This document shows positions 1-6,404 of a DNA stretch of 14,226 nucleotides, piece by piece. The translations under genes were made by a program, and so were the position numbers. The DNA comes from JBJXFY01 sp046155815. Lineage in GTDB: Bacteria; Verrucomicrobiota; Verrucomicrobiia; Limisphaerales; CAIMTB01. The notes under the pieces were generated by a model. That model was not told the origin of the DNA, searched no databases, and saw nothing but the letters and a program-made list of their open reading frames with translations. The first letter of the stretch is position 1. Every line of letters starts with the position of its first letter. Location: contig JBJXFY010000317.1 in NCBI GenBank assembly GCA_046155815.1, positions 1 to 14,226 of the forward strand. Direction: 5' to 3'.

Positions 1-506
1 TTCTTCACGAAGCGCGGGTCGAGATCAATGAAGTAGCAGGAGCTGCCGCGGACGTTCGCGAGATGCTCGATGGCGAGGCGGAGCCGGCGCGGGCCGGTGG
101 GGCCCATCATCAGCCACGCGCCGCCGCGGGGGAAATGCTCGTCGCTGATTTTGTCGCTGAACTCGGAGTAATCCACCTTGTAGTCGTTCCAGCCGATACG
201 CTGCTTGGGCATGCCGGTGGTGCCGCCGGTCTCGAAGATGTTGTAGGGCTTCCCCTTGAACTGGGCCGGTACCCAGACTTCGGGCTGGAGGTCGCGCAGC
301 GACTCGTCCTGGAAGTGGGGGAACTTCAGCACGTCGTCGAAGCTTTGGATTTCCTTGCGCGGATCCCAGTTCTTCGCGGCCCAGTCCAGCCAGTACGGGC
401 AGCCGGTCCCAGGGCTGAAGTGCCAGTGGATGATCTCGCGCAGGTGGGCGCTGAGCTGGTCCCTGGCCTGCTGGACGGCCTCGGGGGAGACGGTGGGGAT
501 GGGCAT
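1..506 (-). CDS. Adenylate-forming enzyme, EhpF / phenylacetate-CoA ligase-like (3' part cut by window edge)
   Basis: The first 168 residues are visible and the rest lies beyond the left edge. The N-terminus has HFSPGTGCPYWLDWA (29-43), WDPRKEI (47-53) and then the P-loop-like ETGGTTGMPKQR (92-103). That last stretch corresponds to the phosphate-binding A3 motif of acyl-adenylate-forming enzymes. WLMMGPTGPRRLR (131-143) follows. This pattern matches, from memory, the EhpF / phenazine antibiotic biosynthesis-associated branch related to phenylacetate-CoA ligase and coenzyme F390 synthetase. Such enzymes activate a carboxylate with ATP; the substrate here cannot be told. The start at ATG 504-506 is chosen because family-like sequence begins at once. 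There is no Shine-Dalgarno sequence. It follows the hydrolase gene on the same strand after a 268-bp gap, so it is probably transcribed separately. Family is fairly sure, substrate unknown. Confidence 0.75.
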   Translation of the reverse strand, partial: MPIPTVSPEAVQQARDQLSAHLREIIHWHFSPGTGCPYWLDWAAKNWDPRKEIQSFDDVLKFPHFQDESLRDLQPEVWVPAQFKGKPYNIFETGGTTGMPKQRIGWNDYKVDYSEFSDKISDEHFPRGGAWLMMGPTGPRRLRLAIEHLANVRGSSCYFIDLDPRFVK

Positions 507-551
507 GTTGGGGAGGGGCGATGAAATCAGCAAAGGGGAGAAACCACGGCA

Positions 552-650
552 GGACACGGGGGAACGCGAAGGCGTCCCGTGGCGCGGCGGGAAGCGGAGC
601 GCCACGCCCAGCCGGCGCCATGCCGGGGGCCTTCGCGTTGCTTCGTGTCC
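552..650. repeat. Nested inverted repeat, about 99 bp
   Basis: Outer arms at 552-573 and 629-650 match at 19 of 22 positions as inverted copies. Inside them CGTGGCGC (578-585) and GCGCCACG (599-606) form a perfect 8-bp hairpin with a 13-base loop. It lies between two minus-strand genes, downstream of the hydrolase. It has no T-run, so it is not a standard intrinsic terminator. It could be a degenerate MITE or REP-type element, or a large RNA hairpin in the hydrolase 3' region. Confidence 0.6.
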
Positions 651-685
651 ATTCGGTGTTGGAACCGGCGGGGCCGCGCGCGCAT

Positions 686-703
686 TGCTACGCAGACGTA
701 GCA
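686..703 (-). terminator. Hairpin downstream of the hydrolase gene, possible terminator
   Basis: TGCTACG (686-692) and CGTAGCA (697-703) form a perfect 7-bp stem with a four-base loop, 72 bases past the hydrolase stop. No U-tract follows in the minus direction, so factor-independent termination is uncertain. It may instead be a transcript-end stabilising hairpin. Confidence 0.35.
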
Positions 704-774
704 TCATCCCGGCACGGTGCAAAGTCCGGAGCGCGGGCGCGGCCCCGGCGCCGGGCGGCGGCCGGTCGGGCCGT

Positions 775-2553
775 TCAGCGCCGGGCCTCCCGCAGGAGCC
801 AGCCGGAGACCTTCTCCAGCGCGGCGGGGGCGAAGGTCTCCTCGATCTGCCCATATTCGGCCACCGCGCCGGTGGTGCAGGTCTGGAAGAGATGGTTCAG
901 GCCGGGGAACTCCAAGGTCTCCACGTGCGGGTTGCCGCCGGCCTTCAGCGCGGATGCGATGGCCTCGAGATTCGCCCTGGCCGCGACCTGCAGGTCCTTC
1001 TCGCCATTGACCGCCAGCACGGGGCACTGCACCTGGCGCAACGTCGGCCGCGGATCGTACCCGAGCAGCTTCCGAAACCACGGCGTCAGCACGGTCTGCA
1101 ACTGACCCTCCAGCATGGCGTCATTCACGCCCAGCGCGTGGCGCTGCCCGTCCGTCAGCCCGGCCATCTGGCCTTGAAGGAGATCGCGCAGCTTCCGCTC
1201 CAGCTCCGGACGGGCGAGGTCCTCCCTGAGCAGGGTGAAGACGGCTTTCTGCGTTTCGGCGCTTTTTTGCAGCATGTCAGTATCCGCCCCCATCACGCGG
1301 GCAATGTCCTGTCCCTGGCGCACGAGCAGCTCCTCCACCGGAACGCCGACCCCGGCGAGCAGCACCAGGAACGCGACGTCCTCGGGCCGCTGCACGGCCG
1401 CCAGCGGCGCGACGATGCCGCCTTCGCTGTGGCCCACGAGGCCGAGGCGCTTCGGATCAATCTCCCTCCGCGTCTTCAACCAGGTCACGGCCGCAAGCGC
1501 ATCGGCCGTGAAGTCCTCATGCGTGGCCATGGCAAAGCTCCCGCTGGACCCGCCCACGCCGCGGTCGTCGTAGCGCAGCACCGCGATGCCCTGCCGGGTG
1601 AGATGGTCCGCCAGCACCAGGAAGGGCCGGTGGCCCATGATCGCCTCGTCCCGGTCCTGCGGCCCCGAGCCGCTGAGGAGCACCACGGCCGGATGCGGAC
1701 CCGCGCCGCGCGGCAGGGTGAGTGTTCCCGACAAAGTCACTCCCGCGCCGCCGCCGGAAAAACTCACTTCCTCCTCGTTGTAGGGATAGGGCTTCCCCGG
1801 CTCCTGCGGTCGGCTGAAGCCAGGCGCCTTCGCGAGGCGCTTGAAGATGAGCGGCAGCTTGCCGCCGCCCTGCCGCCATTCACCGGCGATCTCCGAGCCG
1901 TCGGCGCTGAGCTTCCCGTCGAACGTGCCCCCGACGCTTTGCGCCTCGATCCGCACCGCGCCGTCCTTCTCGGACAGCAGGGTGATCGGAATGCGGGCCC
2001 CACCTTGATCCACGCTGAGGATCACGCCGCCCAGCGCTCCGGCGGCGTCGGTGATGTCGAGCACCAGCCGGAGCTCGATCACCGGCGTCGGCTTGAGCGA
2101 TCCCTGCCAGTGGCCGGCGAGGCCCTTGCCGGGAACACCCTTGGCGGGCGTTTCTCCGGCCGTGCCGGCGGGCTTCGGCCTGCGCTCGAGCTTGAAGGGC
2201 AACTTCTGCCCGCCCTGGGCGAAGTCGCCGCTGATCGTCTTCGCATCGGCGGACAGGGCGCCGGCAAACTTCGGATCGCCCGGAACGCCGGGCATGATGA
2301 AGGACACCGCGGCGTCCTTGACCGCGACCTCGCCCAGCTTGAAGCCGCGCAGGCCCTGCACCGGGATGTCAATCGTGCCGGCCCACGCGCCGGCGGCCGC
2401 CTGCTCCAAGTCAACGCGGATGGCGAGCGCGGTGCCGGGCAGAGTGATGGCGCCTTCCCAGTGACCGGCGGGGGTGGTGGCGGCAAGCAGCGGACCGGCT
2501 GAGAGGGCGAGACCGAGCACGGTCAAGGTAAGGAAGCGAAGGAGGCGTTTCAT
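775..2553 (-). CDS. Exported alpha/beta hydrolase (esterase/peptidase S9-like) with duplicated N-terminal beta domain
   Basis: 592 residues. MKRLLRFLTLTVLGLALSAG starts a signal peptide, with cleavage probably near LLAA (22-25). Residues 29-125 and 147-239 are two copies of one all-beta domain: both open with GHW and close with a G-D/E-F/W-x-Q-G-G-x-K-L-P signature. Residues 262-592 are an alpha/beta hydrolase with an LLSGSGPQDRDE oxyanion segment (292-303), RYDDRGVGGSSG (327-338) and the nucleophile elbow GHSEGG (Ser376). Asp520 (NGEKD) and His554 (GLNH) are the likely rest of the triad. Family members cleave esters or small acyl groups; the substrate is unknown and the enzyme should act in the periplasm or outside. 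The frame is open up to 2739, but that start overlaps the upstream gene and adds 62 unstructured residues before the signal peptide. An ECF-like promoter candidate lies 61 bases upstream, and the sigma factor operon is next. Confidence 0.88.
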   Translation of the reverse strand: MKRLLRFLTLTVLGLALSAGPLLAATTPAGHWEGAITLPGTALAIRVDLEQAAAGAWAGTIDIPVQGLRGFKLGEVAVKDAAVSFIMPGVPGDPKFAGALSADAKTISGDFAQGGQKLPFKLERRPKPAGTAGETPAKGVPGKGLAGHWQGSLKPTPVIELRLVLDITDAAGALGGVILSVDQGGARIPITLLSEKDGAVRIEAQSVGGTFDGKLSADGSEIAGEWRQGGGKLPLIFKRLAKAPGFSRPQEPGKPYPYNEEEVSFSGGGAGVTLSGTLTLPRGAGPHPAVVLLSGSGPQDRDEAIMGHRPFLVLADHLTRQGIAVLRYDDRGVGGSSGSFAMATHEDFTADALAAVTWLKTRREIDPKRLGLVGHSEGGIVAPLAAVQRPEDVAFLVLLAGVGVPVEELLVRQGQDIARVMGADTDMLQKSAETQKAVFTLLREDLARPELERKLRDLLQGQMAGLTDGQRHALGVNDAMLEGQLQTVLTPWFRKLLGYDPRPTLRQVQCPVLAVNGEKDLQVAARANLEAIASALKAGGNPHVETLEFPGLNHLFQTCTTGAVAEYGQIEETFAPAALEKVSGWLLREARR

Positions 2554-2613
2554 TTTGATAACATGGTTTCGGCTTGGGTTTTGTTGTGATGTTTTTTTCA
2601 ATCCGGTCTCGAT

Positions 2614-2643
2614 CAAACGGGGTGGGTGTCCGCTGAAAGTTCC
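2614..2643 (-). promoter_or_regulatory. Candidate ECF sigma promoter for the hydrolase gene
   Basis: Read on the minus strand there is GGAACTT (2643-2637), a 17-base spacer, then CGTTTG (2619-2614). A GGAAC -35 is typical of ECF/SigmaE promoters, and spacing of 15-19 is accepted for SigmaE. Transcription would start near 2607, giving a leader of about 54 bases. The ECF gene directly upstream makes this plausible, but it is a single-site match. Confidence 0.35.
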
Positions 2644-2677
2644 GGGTCTGAGGCATTCGTGCTGAGTCGCGATGGGC

Positions 2678-3340
2678 TCATGACTCCGGGTTGGTGAGCT
2701 TGGCCCGGAGCGATTCCAGCTCCCGGCGGCGCGGTTCATAAATGCTGCGGATGGCGTAGTGCTGCCACCACTGGATCGTCACAAAGGTTCCCACCATCAG
2801 CAGCGCGATCACCCAGTAGGCCCAACTGGGCGCTTGATGCAGGCGGAAGAGAACGAGGATGAACAGACCCGCGGCGAACCACGCGGGTATCAACCCCCAC
2901 CACACGATGTCGCGCGCAATCCGAATCCGAAAGGCGACGTGGGCGAGGGCGCGTTCGAGATCGCCCCGAATGGACTGGGCCAGGTTTTCCTCGCGCTGGA
3001 GCTGGCGGCGGCGTGCGTTCCACATGTAGGCGGCGCAAAAGAGCCAGGCAACACCCGCGAGAGACAGCGCGGCGGCGTCCCAAGGGGACACTGGTGCTTT
3101 CAACCAGGAGAAGGTGGCCAGCCAGGCGGGATCACCCCATGCCAGGCAGCCGGCAAGGACCAGCGTCACCACTCCAGCGGCGGCATTGACGATGGTCTCG
3201 ATGGCATGACGCACCGCCGTCTTTCGGTGCTCGTCGTCGCGGCGCTGCCGGACGAGTTCGTGCAGCGCGGTCTGGGGGACCACATAAAGGGGTTCCTTGT
3301 CTTGTGAATCCCAGACTATCTTCAGTTCTTCAAAGTTCAT
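2678..3340 (-). CDS. Four-helix membrane protein, putative anti-sigma partner of the ECF factor
   Basis: 220 residues. The first 45 are cytoplasmic-like and charged (MNFEELKIVWDSQDKEPLYV at the start). Four hydrophobic segments follow at about 46-67, 88-107, 144-166 and 172-190. A basic, glutamine-rich stretch (109-140) lies between helices 2 and 3, and the tail is charged. The gene overlaps the ECF sigma gene by 11 bases and has GGAG ten bases before its ATG, the clearest ribosome-binding site in the window, so translation is probably coupled. Membrane proteins encoded directly behind an ECF factor commonly hold it at the membrane. No zinc-binding anti-sigma motif (HxxxCxxC) is present, so this role is inferred from position only. 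No named family recognised. Confidence 0.75.
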   Translation of the reverse strand: MNFEELKIVWDSQDKEPLYVVPQTALHELVRQRRDDEHRKTAVRHAIETIVNAAAGVVTLVLAGCLAWGDPAWLATFSWLKAPVSPWDAAALSLAGVAWLFCAAYMWNARRRQLQREENLAQSIRGDLERALAHVAFRIRIARDIVWWGLIPAWFAAGLFILVLFRLHQAPSWAYWVIALLMVGTFVTIQWWQHYAIRSIYEPRRRELESLRAKLTNPES

Positions 3341-3842
3341 GGGTGGTGTTCTCCAGCGATTGTTTGATGAAGTGGGCTTTGATGCGGTTGATCTTCACGC
3401 CGACGTTGCTCTCGGTGATGCCGAGGGTCTCCGCCATTTCACGGTAGCTGAACCCGTCCAGCATCAGCAGCGCGAGCGAGCGATCGACGTGATCGAGCCG
3501 GGCGATCTGTTCATAGAGCCATTCGAGCCGCGGGTTGGGAGCACGCGCCGGCGCCTCAAGCACGAGTTCGGAGCCGTCAAGCGACTCCGTGCGGTCGCGG
3601 TTGCGACGAACTTTCCGCCGCCAGGCCAGCGCGGTGTTCAGCGCCACGCGGTAGAGCCACGTGGTCACCGCCGAATCGCCCCGAAACTGCGGGATCGAGC
3701 TCCACATTTGGGTGATGATCTCCTGGAACAGGTCGTCCTGGTCGTGGGGTGTGAACGCATAGGCGCGGACCACCTTGAAGATCAGCCCGCGATGGCGTCC
3801 CAACCATTCGTCAAACGTCTGCTTGTGTGCGTGCTCGTCCAT
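3330..3842 (-). CDS. ECF-type RNA polymerase sigma factor
   Basis: 170 residues, a normal ECF length. Region 2 spans about 16-80, with HDQDDLFQEIITQMWSSI (33-50; region 2.2, core RNA polymerase contact) and GDSAVTTWLYRVALNTALAW (55-74; regions 2.3/2.4). An acidic linker with proline and alanine follows. Region 4 (about 107-162) contains the helix-turn-helix FSYREMAETLGITESNVGVK (131-150), which reads the -35 element. Region 3 is absent, as expected for this class. The ATG lies just inside a possible autoregulatory promoter. The stop overlaps the membrane protein gene, consistent with a sigma/anti-sigma pair. The likely role is a stress or cell-envelope response. The ECF subgroup cannot be assigned by eye. 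Confidence 0.93.
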   Translation of the reverse strand: MDEHAHKQTFDEWLGRHRGLIFKVVRAYAFTPHDQDDLFQEIITQMWSSIPQFRGDSAVTTWLYRVALNTALAWRRKVRRNRDRTESLDGSELVLEAPARAPNPRLEWLYEQIARLDHVDRSLALLMLDGFSYREMAETLGITESNVGVKINRIKAHFIKQSLENTTHEL

Positions 3843-3867
3843 GCCCGTGATTCATTTCACTCTCACT

Positions 3868-3895
3868 GGTAGCGGGCGGCGCGGGATTTCTTACA
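3868..3895 (-). promoter_or_regulatory. Candidate ECF-type (autoregulatory) promoter of the sigma gene
   Basis: On the minus strand TGTAAG (3895-3890) is followed by 16 bases and GCTACC (3873-3868). Transcription would begin close to 3861, giving a leader of about 19 bases. TGTAA-type -35 elements with a 16-base spacer occur upstream of many self-regulated ECF genes. The -10 match is imperfect, so this is tentative. Confidence 0.35.
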
Positions 3896-3898
3896 GCG

Positions 3899-3938
3899 AT
3901 CCTCACAATTCTAGGGCATGTCGCGGAGCGGTGAGGAT
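3899..3938. promoter_or_regulatory. Inverted repeat upstream of the ECF sigma gene
   Basis: ATCCTCAC (3899-3906) and GTGAGGAT (3931-3938) are perfect 8-bp inverted copies separated by 24 bases. The element ends three bases before the candidate -35 of the sigma promoter and starts 26 bases after the XRE stop. It could be an operator or the end-of-transcript hairpin of the XRE operon; no T-run follows. Confidence 0.4.
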
Positions 3939-3963
3939 TATCGGAAGGAGGGCTGAGCGGAGC

Positions 3964-4161
3964 TTAACCATCGTTCTCTGAAAAGATCTCCTCGATCGGC
4001 CGCTTGAACAGCCGCGCCATCTTGAAGGCCAGCGGCAGGCTGGGATCGTACTTCTCGGTCTCGATGGCGTTGATCGTCTGCCGCGAGACGCCGAGCCTCT
4101 CCGCCAAGTCACCTTGGGACCATTCCTTCGCCGCGCGCAGTTCCCGCAGGCGGTTCTTCAT
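3964..4161 (-). CDS. Small XRE-family helix-turn-helix repressor
   Basis: 65 residues, almost wholly one Cro/C1-type HTH. MKNRLRELRAAKEWSQGDLA opens it, with recognition segment LGVSRQTINAIE (23-34), then YDPSLPLAFKMARLF (38-52) and a C-terminal IEEIFSE. Stand-alone HTH proteins of this size bind palindromic operators as dimers. The start at 4161 overlaps the stop of the membrane protein gene by ATGA, so the two are translationally coupled. An open frame runs further upstream, but only as an off-frame read of the membrane gene. The palindrome at 4607-4624 before the operon is the obvious target, giving negative autoregulation (inference). Confidence 0.9.
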   Translation of the reverse strand: MKNRLRELRAAKEWSQGDLAERLGVSRQTINAIETEKYDPSLPLAFKMARLFKRPIEEIFSENDG

Positions 4162-4583
4162 CGGTAGCGGCGGTTGGCGCGGGCGAGGCCGAGCGCATAC
4201 AGGAAAAACGTGAACGCAAAGTAGCCTTCCCAGCCGAAGGTGAGCCGCGGCAGGAAGCCGCCCAGTTTCAGCAGGTCGGCGGACAGCGCGAGCAGGAGCA
4301 TCGCCAGCGCCGCGAAGCACACGGCCTCGAGCTGCAGCCGGCGCTGCAGTTCGTCCAGCCCGCGCATCCAGCGCCACAGAGCGCGCACGTACAGCAGCCC
4401 CGGCAGCAGCGGGAGCAGCGCGGCGGCCAGCCGGGGCACGCCCGCAAGGCCCGCCGAATCGCGCAGCAGCAGCCGGGAGATGCAGGCTGCGATGACGGCC
4501 ACGCCCGCCCAGGCGTTGAGCTTCAGGCTCTCGCGGACGGACATCCGCATGGGTTCGGGAAGCATTGTGGTGTTGGTGTGCAT
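4158..4583 (-). CDS. Four-helix membrane protein paired with the XRE regulator
   Basis: 141 residues from ATG 4583, with hydrophobic segments near 22-41, 50-68, 86-104 and 119-136. The cytoplasmic loop between helices 2 and 3 carries LDELQRRLQLEA (76-87), an acidic/basic motif I associate with small membrane proteins encoded next to XRE repressors. No named family or enzymatic motif is recognised. The start is uncertain. The frame is open to a TTG at 4622, but that codon lies inside the operator and -35 element. ATGs at 4565 and 4550 are also possible, and none has a Shine-Dalgarno sequence. If transcription starts near 4588, the 4583 start would be nearly leaderless. The ATGA overlap with the repressor suggests the two act together, perhaps with the membrane protein sensing a signal (inference). 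Confidence 0.75.
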   Translation of the reverse strand: MHTNTTMLPEPMRMSVRESLKLNAWAGVAVIAACISRLLLRDSAGLAGVPRLAAALLPLLPGLLYVRALWRWMRGLDELQRRLQLEAVCFAALAMLLLALSADLLKLGGFLPRLTFGWEGYFAFTFFLYALGLARANRRYR

Positions 4584-4594
4584 GCCGGACGCAC

Positions 4595-4622
4595 GCTGTA
4601 AAGCTTGCTTGTCATCTGTCAA
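4595..4622 (-). promoter_or_regulatory. Candidate promoter of the membrane protein-XRE operon
   Basis: A perfect TTGACA -35 (4622-4617 on the minus strand) is followed by 16 bases and TACAGC (4600-4595), a weak -10. The -35 lies inside the palindromic operator, which fits repression by blocking RNA polymerase. Confidence 0.4.
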
Positions 4623-4624
4623 GC
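4607..4624. promoter_or_regulatory. Palindromic operator, probable XRE repressor site
   Basis: GCTTGTCATCTGTCAAGC matches its own reverse complement at 14 of 18 positions (GCTTGnCAnnTGnCAAGC). It lies in the divergent gap between the XRE operon and the beta-propeller gene and covers the TTGACA element of the minus-strand promoter. The size and symmetry suit a dimer of the 65-residue HTH protein. Confidence 0.5.
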
Positions 4625-4696
4625 ATCATTTACACACAGGGACGAAGGCCGAACTGCCGGCTGGCCTGTTCCGGCGAACTCTTCCATCCTTCTGAC

Positions 4697-6232
4697 ATGT
4701 CCGGTTTGCCCGCCTTGCTGCTGGCGTTGCTGCTCTCCGCCAGCCTCGTCGTCGCCGACCAGCCGCAGTACGGCCACGCGTGGACCCGCAACCTCGCCTC
4801 GCCCGTGCGCGGCCTGCCGGAGCGTTTCGACCCCGCCACCGGCGAGAATGTCCGCTGGTCCGCGAGGCTGGGCGACGAGACGCATTCCACGCCCGTCATC
4901 GCCGGCGGCCGGGTCTTCATCGGCACCAACAACGGCGAGCCGCGCGACGCGCGCCGGCCGGGCGACCGCGGCGTGCTGATGTGCCTCACCGAAGCCACCG
5001 GTGAACTCCTCTGGCAGCTCGTCGTGCCCAAGCGCGAGTTCGACCCGTACTACGACTGGCCGAAGAGCGGCATCTCCTCGCCCGCCACCGTGGCCGGCGA
5101 CCGCGCCTACCTCGTGGACAACCGCGGCTCGCTGCTCTGCCTCGACGTCCACGGACTCGCCAACGGGAACGACGGGCCGTTCACCGGCGAGGCGGCCTAC
5201 TTCACGCCCGTGGTCACGAACGACGTCGGCCGGCTCGTCGCGGGGACTCCCCTGCCCCTCGGTTCGCTCGACGCCGACATCGTCTGGAAGCTCGAGCTGC
5301 CCGCCGAGGCCGGCATCTGGAGCCACGACGCCGCGCACAGCTCCGTCCTGGTCCACGGCGACCATCTCTACCTCAACACCGGCACCGGAGTGGACAACAC
5401 CCACCGCCGCATCCGCACGCCGGACGCGCCCAGCCTCATCGCCGTGGACCGCCGCACCGGCCGCTGGCTGGCGCGCGACCGCGAGGGCATCGCGCCGAAC
5501 ATCTTTCACTGCACCTGGTCGCCGCCCTCACTCGGCCGGGTGGACGGCCGCGACCTCGTGTTCTTCGCCGCCGGCAACGGGATCGTGTATGCCTTCGAGC
5601 CGCTGCCGCCGGATTTCGTCGCGGCGGCCGGCGGCCCCGCCGGGCTGCGCAAGGTCTGGCAGTTCGACTTCGACCCCGGCGCGCCGAAGGCCGAGGTCCA
5701 CCGCTACAACCAGAACCGCGCCGAGGGCCCGAGCAACTTCTACGGCATGCCCGTCTTCCTCGACGGCCGGATCTACCTGGCCGGCGGCGGCGACTGGTTC
5801 TGGGGCAAGAACGCCGCGTGGCTGCGGTGCTTCGATGCCGCGGGCACGGGCGACATCACCGCCACGGCGCTGCGTTGGTCCGCGCCGCTGAACCGCCGCA
5901 CCATGTCCACGCCCGCCATGGCCGACGGCCTCGCCTACGTCGCCGACTCGATGCGCGTGCTGCACTGCGTGGATGCGGACACCGGCGCGCCCGTGTGGAC
6001 GCACGAGCTGCGCGGCGAAGTCTGGGCCTCCGCGCTGGTGGCGGACGGCCGCGTGTACCTCGGCTCGCGCCGGGGCGACTTCTGGGTGCTGGCCCACGGC
6101 CGCGAGAAGCAGGTGCTGCACACGGTCGAGCTCGGATCGCCGATCAGCGCCACGGCCGTCGCCGCAAACGGCGTGCTGTACGTGGCCAGCATGACGCACC
6201 TGCACGCGCTGGCCGCCGGGGCGGCGAAGTGA
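4697..6232 (+). CDS. Exported PQQ-like beta-propeller repeat protein
   Basis: 511 residues. MSGLPALLLALLLSASLVVA is a signal peptide, so the protein is exported. The rest is a repeated beta-propeller of the PQQ/WD40-like type. Blades show the pattern 'TPV/TPA...GGRVFIGT...LLCLDVHG...TGELLWQL', for example at 65-108, 128-150, 404-436 and 446-466. Tryptophan-docking stretches such as TGELLWQ (101-107) and TGAPVWTHEL (429-438) are clear. The quinoprotein dehydrogenase catalytic Cys-Cys pair and a haem CxxCH site are absent, so a redox enzyme is unlikely. A binding or scaffolding role resembling BamB-like propellers is more probable. The frame is open upstream to 4565, but only this ATG gives a signal peptide. 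It lies 172 bp before the sulfatase on the same strand, and the two may share a polysaccharide-related role (inference). Confidence 0.85.
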   Translation: MSGLPALLLALLLSASLVVADQPQYGHAWTRNLASPVRGLPERFDPATGENVRWSARLGDETHSTPVIAGGRVFIGTNNGEPRDARRPGDRGVLMCLTEATGELLWQLVVPKREFDPYYDWPKSGISSPATVAGDRAYLVDNRGSLLCLDVHGLANGNDGPFTGEAAYFTPVVTNDVGRLVAGTPLPLGSLDADIVWKLELPAEAGIWSHDAAHSSVLVHGDHLYLNTGTGVDNTHRRIRTPDAPSLIAVDRRTGRWLARDREGIAPNIFHCTWSPPSLGRVDGRDLVFFAAGNGIVYAFEPLPPDFVAAAGGPAGLRKVWQFDFDPGAPKAEVHRYNQNRAEGPSNFYGMPVFLDGRIYLAGGGDWFWGKNAAWLRCFDAAGTGDITATALRWSAPLNRRTMSTPAMADGLAYVADSMRVLHCVDADTGAPVWTHELRGEVWASALVADGRVYLGSRRGDFWVLAHGREKQVLHTVELGSPISATAVAANGVLYVASMTHLHALAAGAAK

Positions 6233-6388
6233 ATGCGGCAGCGGCTCCGCGCGGCGGCGGCACCACTGAAGAAGGGGACCGCGTCCGCCCTATGCGCCGT
6301 TTCCACGTCCTCGCGGAAAACCCCGGGCGCACCGTGCGCGCGGCCGAAAACCTCATCCCCTTCGCCGCTTGCCGGGCCGGCGGGCCGC

Positions 6389-6402
6389 CCCGTAAACACG
6401 GG
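6389..6402 (+). promoter_or_regulatory. Small hairpin over the sulfatase translation start region
   Basis: CCCGT (6389-6393) and ACGGG (6398-6402) form a perfect 5-bp stem with loop AAAC, ending two bases before the sulfatase ATG. It buries the only purine-rich stretch upstream of the start. It could reduce initiation or be chance in GC-rich DNA. Confidence 0.25.
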
Positions 6403-6404
6403 TT

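Noticed and set aside
256..2502. 748-codon open frame on the plus strand
   Set aside because: It is antisense to the hydrolase and EhpF-like genes, has no recognisable domain and is rich in Arg, Gly and Pro, as expected for shadow frames in GC-rich DNA.
2554..2739. N-terminal extension of the hydrolase to an upstream Met
   Set aside because: It would put 62 residues in front of a clear signal peptide and overlap the preceding gene. The Met at 2553 fits better.
4584..4622. TTG start of the four-helix membrane protein at 4622
   Set aside because: The codon is part of the TTGACA element and the palindromic operator, so it is more likely promoter than coding.
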